A DNA stretch of 11,581 nt from an uncultured Clostridia bacterium (GTDB lineage: Bacteria > Bacillota_A > Clostridia > Oscillospirales > Oscillospiraceae): positions 1 to 11,581 of the forward strand of contig CAMJGU010000007.1 of NCBI GenBank assembly GCA_946405325.1, in the 5' to 3' direction. Below, piece by piece: positions 1 through 5,087 of this stretch. Both the position numbers and the translations under genes were made by a program. Under the pieces are notes generated by a model that did no database searches, was not told where the DNA came from, and was given only the letters and a program-made list of their open reading frames with translations. Every line of letters starts with the position of its first letter. The first letter of the stretch is position 1.

Positions 1-272
1 GTCATACGGTTGAGCATGTCGTGGACCTCGGTCAGCGCGCCTTCTGCCGTCTGGATGAGGCTGATGCCGTCCTTGGAGTTCTTGGTCGCGCCCTCGATGC
101 CGGTGATCTGCGCGCGCATCTTCTCGGAGATCGCGAGGCCCGCCGCGTCATCACCGGCGCGGTTGATCTTGTAACCGGAAGACAGCTTTTCGAGGTTCTT
201 TGCGAGGCTGCTGGAGTTGGCGTTGAAGTTGCGGTAGCTGTTCATCGCCGTGACGTTGTGCTGAATACGCAT
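1..272 (-). CDS. Flagellin, N-terminal part (cut by window edge)
   Basis: Flagellin is the secreted subunit that polymerises into the flagellar filament. Only the first 90 codons are visible; the rest lies beyond position 1. The start is the ATG at 272-270, preceded by AAGGAGG with 8 nt of spacing. The protein begins [16 protein letters not shown] and continues with the D0/D1 helix signature around residues 30-55 ([20 protein letters not shown]), which is diagnostic for the family. Residues 35-90 are identical to those of the complete flagellin upstream, and differences are confined to about residues 7-24. The gene has its own promoter and leader, so it is probably transcribed independently of its neighbour. 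The visible part is intact. Whether the missing part carries a central variable domain cannot be seen. Confidence 0.95.
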   Translation of the reverse strand, partial: MRIQHNVTAMNSYRNFNANSSSLAKNLEKLSSGYKINRAGDDAAGLAISEKMRAQITGIEGATKNSKDGISLIQTAEGALTEVHDMLNRM

Positions 273-298
273 GATAATATCCTCCTTAAAAATTCTTC

Positions 299-316
299 CG
301 GACGATCCTTCGTCCG
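299..316 (-). promoter_or_regulatory. Leader hairpin with AGGA loop, first flagellin (CsrA-site-like)
   Basis: The sequence shows a perfect 7-bp inverted repeat (CGGACGA / TCGTCCG) around a 4-nt loop, which reads AGGA in the mRNA. It ends 26 nt upstream of the start codon and 12 nt upstream of AAGGAGG. The same 18 nt occur at the equivalent place before the second flagellin, inside leaders that otherwise differ. A GGA in a hairpin loop plus a second GGA in the ribosome site is the known arrangement of CsrA-binding sites, as in the Bacillus subtilis hag leader. CsrA binding here is inferred; no csrA gene is in the window. Confidence 0.6.
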
Positions 317-330
317 TGCTTATATGTCCC

Positions 331-376
331 GTTTCTCCTCTCCGGCCGCGGGCCCTACGCCCGGAAAATGCGAAAC
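331..376 (-). promoter_or_regulatory. GC-rich leader stem, first flagellin
   Basis: A 46-nt segment of the 5' leader is bounded by GTTTC and GAAAC, which can pair. Inside are a TCCGG/CCGGA pair (341-345 with 361-365) and a central GGGCCC. A segment of the same length, the same ends and the same GGGCCC core, but otherwise changed in sequence, lies in the leader of the second flagellin (2491-2536). This is what a structure kept by compensatory change would look like. Its function is unknown; mRNA stability or regulated translation is possible. Confidence 0.4.
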
Positions 377-413
377 GAGGGCCGATAGCAGAGTCTACTA
401 TCCGTCCTCATTT

Positions 414-443
414 ATTATATCGTCAAGTCTTACCGAAAATCAA
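414..443 (-). promoter_or_regulatory. Candidate promoter of the first flagellin
   Basis: On the minus strand the sequence GACGATATAAT lies 143 nt upstream of the start codon. It can be read as a sigma-28/SigD -10 box (consensus GCCGATAT, 7 of 8 matching), but without a clear TAAA at -35. It can also be read as a sigma-A promoter, TTGATT - 18 nt - TATAAT. The core CGATATAA recurs at nearly the same distance (141 nt) before the second flagellin. Flagellin genes of Firmicutes are normally SigD-dependent, so that reading is favoured by context. The sigma class remains undecided. Confidence 0.55.
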
Positions 444-487
444 GACCTTTTTCAAAAAATTTTTCAAAAATTTTCCAGAAAAACAGC

Positions 488-519
488 AAAAAAGAACGGG
501 CTTGCGCCCGTTCTTTTTT
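488..519 (-). terminator. Intrinsic terminator after the complete flagellin
   Basis: A perfect inverted repeat has 14-nt arms (AAAAAAGAACGGGC and its complement) around TTGC. It gives a GC-rich stem followed by six T in either direction. It begins 26 nt past the flagellin stop codon and separates the two flagellin transcription units. The symmetric A/T tails mean it could also work on the plus strand. Confidence 0.9.
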
Positions 520-545
520 GCGTATTTGCGTTTGCGATGGATCGC

Positions 546-2432
546 TTAGCCAAGGAGCTGCAGCACGCCCTGGGGCAGCTGGTTCGCCTGCGCCAGCATC
601 GCCTGCGCGGACTGGTTCAGGATGTTGTTCTTGGTGTAAGCCATCATCTCTTCGGCGACGTCGGTGTCGCGGATGAGGGACTCGGCGTTCTGGATGTTCT
701 CGCGCTGGACGCCGAGGTTGTTGATGGTGTGGTCGAGGCGGTTCTGGAGAGCGCCCAGCGTACCACGGGTATCCGAGACGTTGTTGATCGCGGCTTTGAT
801 CTTGTTCAGCGCGTCGCTCGCGCCCTCCTGCGTGGAGATGTCCACGTCGCCCACGCCGATGGCGGCGGCGTGCATGTCGTTGACGGAGACGGTCAGCTTG
901 TTGAAGCTGTCGCTGGTGTCGCCGATCTGGAGGCTCAGGCCCTTGCCCTCGGTGGCGGCCTTGTCGCCCACGCGGAAGATGCTCATCGTCCCCTTAAGCG
1001 TGTCACCGTCGTCGATCATGATCTTGTTCTGGCCAGCATCACCACCAACGAGCTGCTCAAATTTGACCTCGACGCCCGCCTTCTGGGAGATCTCGTGTGC
1101 GATCTGCTTGGCGCCGGCGTCGGTGACCCAGAAGCCCTTGGTGGCGTTGGCACCTTCGCCGTAGACCTCTTCCGTGCCGTCGTTCTGCATTTCGACCATG
1201 TCAAAGCCGCCAGCAGTTGCGTGGTCAGGGTGGGTTGTCGGCTCCTCAAGGCTGATGTAGTGGACGTCCTCACCCAGCGCGCTCAGATCCTGGTCATACT
1301 TACCGATGGCGAACTTGACGCCGTTGACCTCGAAGACCGCCTTGTTGGCGTTGCCCTTGCCGCTGTAGGCGCTGGCGTTGTACGCCACCAGCTTGCTGGC
1401 GTCGAAGCCCATCGCCTTGTCCTCGCCGGCAGTGGCAGCGACGCCGCTAGCCTCTGCCGTCTTGATGCCAACCGAGCTATCCTGGGCATTATCAAGGTTT
1501 AACTTGATATCAACGCTGGTAACGGTAACGCCCGCATCGCCTTTCTCACTCGTTGTAAATGTAATCTGCTGAACAGGGGGGTCGTCTTCTGTAGTCGCAT
1601 CATTGGTAATCTCGAACTGTTCGCCAAGAGAGCTGTCTTTTGCCGCCTTGGCAAACGCTTCACGCAGTTCCCCTGCCGCCTGATTATCCGTAGTAAGGCT
1701 GGCGGTAGTGAAGCTTCCGTAAACCTTATCGTCTGCGCCAACAAGGTTGTAAGCCTCGCCTTCCTTCTTGACGGTCAGACTTACTTTTGTGCTAGTGCCG
1801 TCGCTGAGACCGACATTCAGCGAATACTCCGCTCCAACCATACCCTCAAGCGTATTTTTCGCCTTTGCAGTGGCGTCAGCGCCCGTTGTGCTCTGGGTAA
1901 TACCCAAGGCGCCCAAAGATGCAACGCTCACCGCGGAGGTCGCGTCGATGACGTGCTGCTCGACTCTCGCGCCGGAGAGGGTGGAGACCTGCGCTTCCTT
2001 CGCGCCGCCCAGGGAGCCGTCCAGCAGCTTCAGGCCGTTGTAGTTCGTGGAGTCCGCAATGCGGTCGATCTCGGACTTCAGGGACTCAACTTCCTTCTGC
2101 AGCTGCTCGCGGTCCAGCTCGTCCTGATAGGTGCCGTTCGCGGACTGCTCGGCCAGGGTGGTCATACGGTTGAGCATGTCGTGGACCTCGGTCAGCGCGC
2201 CTTCTGCCGTCTGGATGAGGCTGATGCCGTCCTTGGAGTTCTTGGTCGCGCCCTCGATGCCGGTGATCTGCGCGCGCATCTTCTCGGAAATCGCGAGGCC
2301 CGCGGCGTCGTCGCCGGCGCGGTTGATCTTGTAACCGGAAGACAGCTTTTCAAGGTTCTTGCTGAGGTTGCTGGTGTTCGCGCTGAAGTTGCGATAAGAG
2401 TTCATCGCAGTAATGTTGTGCTGAATACGCAT
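546..2432 (-). CDS. Flagellin, complete, with large central variable domain
   Basis: Subunit of the flagellar filament, exported through the flagellar type III apparatus, so no Sec signal peptide is expected or seen. It is 628 aa. The conserved N-terminal D0/D1 region covers about residues 1-140, including the [20 protein letters not shown] signature at 31-50. The C-terminal D1/D0 region covers about 530-628 and contains SLIRDTDVAEEM and the usual ending NQLPQGVLQLL. Residues 140-530 form a long central insert, alanine- and aspartate-rich, with no family I can name; it would be the surface-exposed D2/D3 part. Minimal flagellins are about 270-300 aa, so this is a long form. Start: ATG at 2432-2430 after AAGGAGG with 9 nt of spacing. 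DNA in roughly 1480-1900 is visibly poorer in GC than the ends, suggesting exchange of the central domain by recombination. The gene lies just upstream of a second flagellin and ends at a strong terminator. Confidence 0.96.
   Translation of the reverse strand: MRIQHNITAMNSYRNFSANTSNLSKNLEKLSSGYKINRAGDDAAGLAISEKMRAQITGIEGATKNSKDGISLIQTAEGALTEVHDMLNRMTTLAEQSANGTYQDELDREQLQKEVESLKSEIDRIADSTNYNGLKLLDGSLGGAKEAQVSTLSGARVEQHVIDATSAVSVASLGALGITQSTTGADATAKAKNTLEGMVGAEYSLNVGLSDGTSTKVSLTVKKEGEAYNLVGADDKVYGSFTTASLTTDNQAAGELREAFAKAAKDSSLGEQFEITNDATTEDDPPVQQITFTTSEKGDAGVTVTSVDIKLNLDNAQDSSVGIKTAEASGVAATAGEDKAMGFDASKLVAYNASAYSGKGNANKAVFEVNGVKFAIGKYDQDLSALGEDVHYISLEEPTTHPDHATAGGFDMVEMQNDGTEEVYGEGANATKGFWVTDAGAKQIAHEISQKAGVEVKFEQLVGGDAGQNKIMIDDGDTLKGTMSIFRVGDKAATEGKGLSLQIGDTSDSFNKLTVSVNDMHAAAIGVGDVDISTQEGASDALNKIKAAINNVSDTRGTLGALQNRLDHTINNLGVQRENIQNAESLIRDTDVAEEMMAYTKNNILNQSAQAMLAQANQLPQGVLQLLG
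2161..2288 (-). repeat. 128-nt identical segment shared by both flagellin genes
   Basis: Positions 2161-2288 are identical base for base to 1-128, including all third codon positions (about residues 49-90). Over the full 272-nt overlap there are 19 differences: 4 silent ones at 129-153, 12 at 181-240 and 3 at 241-272. Protein conservation alone would not keep synonymous sites identical, so recent duplication or gene conversion is likely. The match may continue beyond the window start. Confidence 0.9.
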
Positions 2433-2458
2433 GGTAAAAATCCTCCTTAAAATATTAC

Positions 2459-2476
2459 CGGACGATCCTTCGTCCG
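2459..2476 (-). promoter_or_regulatory. Leader hairpin with AGGA loop, second flagellin (CsrA-site-like)
   Basis: This is the same 18-nt perfect hairpin as at 299-316 (CGGACGA, loop AGGA, TCGTCCG). It ends 26 nt upstream of the start codon, just before AAGGAGGAT. Flanking leader sequence has diverged while the hairpin has not, which supports a conserved role in the mRNA. CsrA binding is an inference from the GGA loop and the nearby GGA in the ribosome site. Confidence 0.6.
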
Positions 2477-2490
2477 TGCTGGTTGCTGTC

Positions 2491-2536
2491 GTTTCTCCCC
2501 TCCGTCGGAGGGCCCTTCGTCGGGAGGGTCTGAAAC
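2491..2536 (-). promoter_or_regulatory. GC-rich leader stem, second flagellin
   Basis: A 46-nt leader segment is closed by GTTTC and GAAAC. It contains a perfect 7-bp hairpin at 2498-2512 (CCCTCCG, T, CGGAGGG), then GCCC and a related arm ending CGGGAGGG. The arms can pair in more than one way, so alternative folds are possible. It matches the position and length of 331-376 in the other flagellin leader. Confidence 0.4.
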
Positions 2537-2574
2537 GCGTCAGCCGTGGCGTTTGCCGTTGGCTTTCACTAGTT

Positions 2575-2600
2575 ATATCGGGCGCCGCGGAAAAATATTA
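2575..2600 (-). promoter_or_regulatory. Candidate SigD (sigma-28) promoter of the complete flagellin
   Basis: On the minus strand TAAT - 14 nt - CCCGATAT fits the sigma-28 pattern TAAA - 14 to 16 nt - GCCGATAT, with one mismatch in each box. Transcription would start near 2568, giving a leader of about 136 nt. The CGATATAA core is shared with the other flagellin promoter. A sigma-A reading (TTAATA - 18 nt - TATAAC) is poorer. Confidence 0.6.
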
Positions 2601-2743
2601 ACCCCCGCCGACAAATTTTTTGCGCCATTCTTTCCTTGCAAATCCAGGCGAATGGGTATATAACACCATACGCGCTGACTTGATTCTGTTCCGGAGGTCT
2701 ACCGCTGGCAGGCGGTCGATCGGAAAGAGGCACACGAATAACA
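2601..2743. other. Intergenic stretch with no recognised gene
   Basis: Between the flagellin promoter and the terminator of the isomerase gene I see no convincing coding frame, RNA gene or repeat. A 69-codon minus-strand frame spans 2598-2807, but it runs straight through the isomerase terminator and has no ribosome site. A small 5-bp hairpin at 2701-2716 (ACCGC/GCGGT) is too weak to call. Confidence 0.5.
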
Positions 2744-2775
2744 AAAACGCGGGACGCTTTTGCGTCCCGCGTTTT
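2744..2775 (-). terminator. Intrinsic terminator after the cyclophilin lipoprotein gene
   Basis: A perfect inverted repeat has 14-nt arms (AAAACGCGGGACGC and its complement) around TTTT. It starts 16 nt beyond the stop codon. On the minus strand the GC-rich stem is followed by a T-rich tail. Confidence 0.9.
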
Positions 2776-2790
2776 GTTGGCTGCGTTCCG

Positions 2791-3492
2791 TCAGTCGGTG
2801 ATGACAATGCTCGTGATGACCGGCTGCTCCTCGGGGAGAATGGTGCCGTTTCTGTCCACCGGCTTCGCGTCCTTCGCGATCTGCTCCACGATCTCGATGC
2901 CCTCGGTCACGCGGCCGAAGGCGGCGTACATGCCGTCGAGGTAGCGCGCGTCGTCCACCATGATGAAGAACTGGGAGCTGGCACTGTCGTAGGGCGTCGC
3001 CCGCGCCATGGAGATCGTGCCCTTGGTGTGGGAGATGTTGTTCTCCACGCCGTTCGCCGCGAACTCGCCCTTGATATGCTCGCTCGCCCCGCCGGTGCCG
3101 TTGCCCAGCGGGTCGCCGCCCTGGATCATGAAGCCGTCCATGATGCGGTGGAACGTCAGGCCGTCATAAAAGCCGTCCTGCGCCAGCTTGACGAAGTTTT
3201 CCACCGTGATCGGCGCGGTGGTCCCGTCCAGCTCCAGCCGGATGGTGCCGTAGTTCTCCACGGCGATCTCCGCGTGGCGCAGCCCCTCTTCCTGAAATGT
3301 GCCGGGCGCAGTCGCCGCGATCTCCGGCGTTTCGGCAGGCGCGATCTCCGGCGCCGTCTCGGCGGCGGGCGTCTCGGCGGCGGTCGTCTCAGCGGCGGGC
3401 GTCTCGGTGGCGGTCATTTCGGCGGCACCGCAGGCCGTCAGCAGCAGTGTCAGCGTCAGCGCCGACACGAAAAACAGCAATTTCTTTTTCAC
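2791..3492 (-). CDS. Lipoprotein cyclophilin-type peptidyl-prolyl cis-trans isomerase
   Basis: Cyclophilin-type PPIases speed the cis-trans turn of Xaa-Pro bonds and help folding; this one would act outside the membrane. It is 233 aa. The signal peptide (MKKKLLFFVSALTLTLLL) ends in the lipobox LTAC, with Cys21 as the expected lipidated residue. A low-complexity linker rich in E, T, P and A follows (about 22-65), then one cyclophilin domain (about 72-233). The domain shows FHRIMDGFMIQGGDP with catalytic Arg116 and Gln124, SQFFI at 173-177 and the LDG...AFGRV segment at 185-195. The start is GTG at 3492-3490 with AAAGGAG 6 nt upstream. It is monocistronic, with its own promoter and terminator, and divergent from the WYL regulator. 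It probably assists folding of exported proteins. Confidence 0.93.
   Translation of the reverse strand: MKKKLLFFVSALTLTLLLTACGAAEMTATETPAAETTAAETPAAETAPEIAPAETPEIAATAPGTFQEEGLRHAEIAVENYGTIRLELDGTTAPITVENFVKLAQDGFYDGLTFHRIMDGFMIQGGDPLGNGTGGASEHIKGEFAANGVENNISHTKGTISMARATPYDSASSQFFIMVDDARYLDGMYAAFGRVTEGIEIVEQIAKDAKPVDRNGTILPEEQPVITSIVITD
3361..3420 (-). repeat. Four tandem 15-nt repeats in the cyclophilin linker
   Basis: Four imperfect copies of a 15-nt unit (plus strand GGCGGCGGGCGTCTC and variants) encode the pentapeptide E-T-(P/T)-A-A. They sit in the spacer between lipid anchor and enzyme domain. Copy number could change by slippage without breaking the frame, which would alter the distance of the enzyme from the membrane. 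Confidence 0.85.
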
Positions 3493-3528
3493 GGTCTTCT
3501 CCTTTGGTCATTCGAGTAAAGTGCCGCC

Positions 3529-3557
3529 ATTCTATCACAGACCGCCGCGCGTTGCAA
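3529..3557 (-). promoter_or_regulatory. Sigma-A promoter of the cyclophilin gene
   Basis: Minus strand TTGCAA - 17 nt - TAGAAT, with TGTGA directly before the -10 box (TRTG-type extended -10). It lies 37 nt upstream of the GTG start and 16 bp from the -35 box of the opposite promoter. Confidence 0.7.
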
Positions 3558-3573
3558 GCCGCGGCGCACTCCC

Positions 3574-3602
3574 TTGCGGATGGTCCGATACTGTGGTATA
3601 GT
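3574..3602 (+). promoter_or_regulatory. Sigma-A promoter of the WYL regulator gene
   Basis: TTGCGG - 17 nt - TATAGT, with TGTGG immediately before the -10 box. It starts 30 nt ahead of the coding region. The -35 box matches only TTG, so the extended -10 probably carries the promoter. Confidence 0.65.
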
Positions 3603-3632
3603 GCAGACAGATCACGAAAGGGGATAGATGCC

Positions 3633-4982
3633 ATGGCCAATCAGAAGCCGTTCTCGGCGAAGGGTGGCACCAAGAAGGACTACAACAACTCACAGCAAAC
3701 CCTGCTGTCCATTCTGGGCGTGCTCATGAAGCACGCGTCCAAGGATCACCCCATGTCCGTGCGGGAGATCCATAACAAGCTAAAAGAAAACGGGCCTTCC
3801 CTCAACACGCTGAGTCGCAATCTGCCCGCGGCGACGGAGCTGCTCGACGCGCTCAATCCCACCCAGACGCTGCACCAGGTGGGGCAGCCCGGTGCGCGGC
3901 ACGTCTACATCCACGACGGCGAGGTGCATGTGGTGCTGGAGAACCCGGAGGGCCTTAAATACTGGAACGGCGATGTGGCAGCCGTCTTTGAGGTAAGCCC
4001 GCCCATCCCGCCCCGGTACTCCACCATCTCCAATCTGCTCAACAAGCACACACAGCTGCCGGGTTCGTTTGCCTCGCTGCCCATTCAGCTCAAGTGTGTC
4101 ATGGCAAGCAAGAACAGTCGGGGCAAGGTCACTTACATTCCCTACCAGAACTGGGAGCATAACTACGAGGCCAGCAACGTTGAGCCGCCCCAGAACCAGC
4201 CGCGTTACTACTACCTCGAAAGTCCCCTGAGTCGGGGCGAATGGCGCATTCTGTCCGATATGGTGAAGGTGTACCCCTACATTAGCAGCAAACAGACCAA
4301 TAAATTCCTCAGCGCGATCAGCCGCATGGCACCCGGCATCCGCACGGACCGGGCGGACAACCGGTACGCCTTTAAGCACGAGGAAAACAAAAAGTTCTTC
4401 TCGAACATTGAGCTGCTGGATTCCGCGATCTCTGCCCGGAAGCCTGTTACCATCCGGTACGGGAACTATGTGCTGGAGGAGAAGGACGGCGAATGGCTTC
4501 CGGCGCTGCGCCAGCGGGAGAACAAGAAGGACGAGTACAAGGTCTGGCGCATCGAACCCTATGCGCTGATGTGGTCCAACGGCTATTACTACCTCGTCGG
4601 CAAAAACATAGGGATGATGAATCTGCGCGTGGACCGTATCATTGACGTCACGGTTTTGCAGGACACCTTTGAGCTTCCCGCCGACTTTGACCCCTGCGCC
4701 TACCGCGACCGGTCTCCCGTCATGTATCCCGGCGATCCCACCCACATCAAGCTGCGCTGCAAAACGGAAATGGTCAACGTGCTGCTGGACTTCTTCGGCC
4801 CGCAGGCAAGGTTTGACAAGCCGCAGGGCGACTATACCTGCGTCCGGCTCAACGTGGCGAAATCGGGCGTCAAGCTCTTCGCCATGCAGTACGCCGGGCG
4901 CGTGGAAGTCCTGGAGCCCCAGGAGCTGCGCGACGAGATCAAAAATGACCTGCGTGCCGCGCTGGATCAATACGAAACCTGA
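3633..4982 (+). CDS. WYL and WCX domain transcriptional regulator
   Basis: Proteins of this family bind DNA through an N-terminal winged helix and sense a ligand, often nucleic acid or nucleotide, through the WYL domain. It is 449 aa. Residues 20-75 look like the winged-helix part (SVREIHNKL, SLNTLSRNL). About 257-343 is the WYL domain, with VWRIEPYALMWSNGYYYLVG and a following LRVDRI. About 366-445 is the C-terminal WCX domain. Residues 76-256 are a longer than usual middle segment with no family I recognise. The ATG at 3633 is chosen over longer in-frame extensions because GGGG follows the promoter at proper spacing and the extension overlaps the promoter. It is a single gene with its own promoter and terminator, and its target is not evident. 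Divergent placement makes the cyclophilin a possible target but only weakly. Confidence 0.88.
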   Translation: MANQKPFSAKGGTKKDYNNSQQTLLSILGVLMKHASKDHPMSVREIHNKLKENGPSLNTLSRNLPAATELLDALNPTQTLHQVGQPGARHVYIHDGEVHVVLENPEGLKYWNGDVAAVFEVSPPIPPRYSTISNLLNKHTQLPGSFASLPIQLKCVMASKNSRGKVTYIPYQNWEHNYEASNVEPPQNQPRYYYLESPLSRGEWRILSDMVKVYPYISSKQTNKFLSAISRMAPGIRTDRADNRYAFKHEENKKFFSNIELLDSAISARKPVTIRYGNYVLEEKDGEWLPALRQRENKKDEYKVWRIEPYALMWSNGYYYLVGKNIGMMNLRVDRIIDVTVLQDTFELPADFDPCAYRDRSPVMYPGDPTHIKLRCKTEMVNVLLDFFGPQARFDKPQGDYTCVRLNVAKSGVKLFAMQYAGRVEVLEPQELRDEIKNDLRAALDQYET

Positions 4983-4986
4983 CTGG

Positions 4987-5026
4987 GCAAAAGGCACAGA
5001 CCGCCGATGCGGTTTGTGCCTTTTGC
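4987..5026 (+). terminator. Strong intrinsic terminator after the WYL gene
   Basis: Inverted repeat with 18-nt arms around CGAT and a single G-T pairing in the middle (GCAAAAGGCACA...TGTGCCTTTTGC). It begins 4 nt past the stop codon. The right arm ends in CCTTTTGCTTTC. It is symmetric enough to work in both directions. Confidence 0.88.
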
Positions 5027-5050
5027 TTTCAATATTTGGAGCGTCCGCTG

Positions 5051-5059
5051 TGATACCAT
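5051..5059 (+). promoter_or_regulatory. Possible extended -10 promoter of the ankyrin gene
   Basis: TGTGATACCAT followed by GCTCC resembles the promoter before the CcdA-TlpA gene (TGTGGTATACT, then ATGCTCC). It lies 28 nt before the start codon. I see no good -35 box at 16-18 nt. The strong terminator just upstream makes a promoter here necessary. Confidence 0.4.
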
Positions 5060-5087
5060 GCTCCCAGCCCGAGCAAGGAGGGATCGT

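Noticed and set aside
381..410. GATAG/CTATC inverted repeat as an operator or small RNA
   Set aside because: Only five clean base pairs, at the start of the flagellin leader, and not present before the other flagellin.
21..1502. A 493-codon open frame on the plus strand
   Set aside because: It is antisense to both flagellins and crosses the terminator and promoter between them; no ribosome site or family likeness.
2598..2807. A 69-codon minus-strand frame ahead of the flagellin promoter
   Set aside because: It overlaps the end of the cyclophilin gene and its terminator, has no ribosome site and overlaps the flagellin -35 box.
3361..3420. CRISPR-like array at the short direct repeats
   Set aside because: The 15-nt units are directly adjacent without spacers and lie in frame within a protein linker.
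3297..3632. N-terminal extension of the WYL gene to an upstream in-frame start
   Set aside because: It would be antisense to the cyclophilin gene and cover both promoters; the ATG at 3633 follows a promoter and purine-rich ribosome site.
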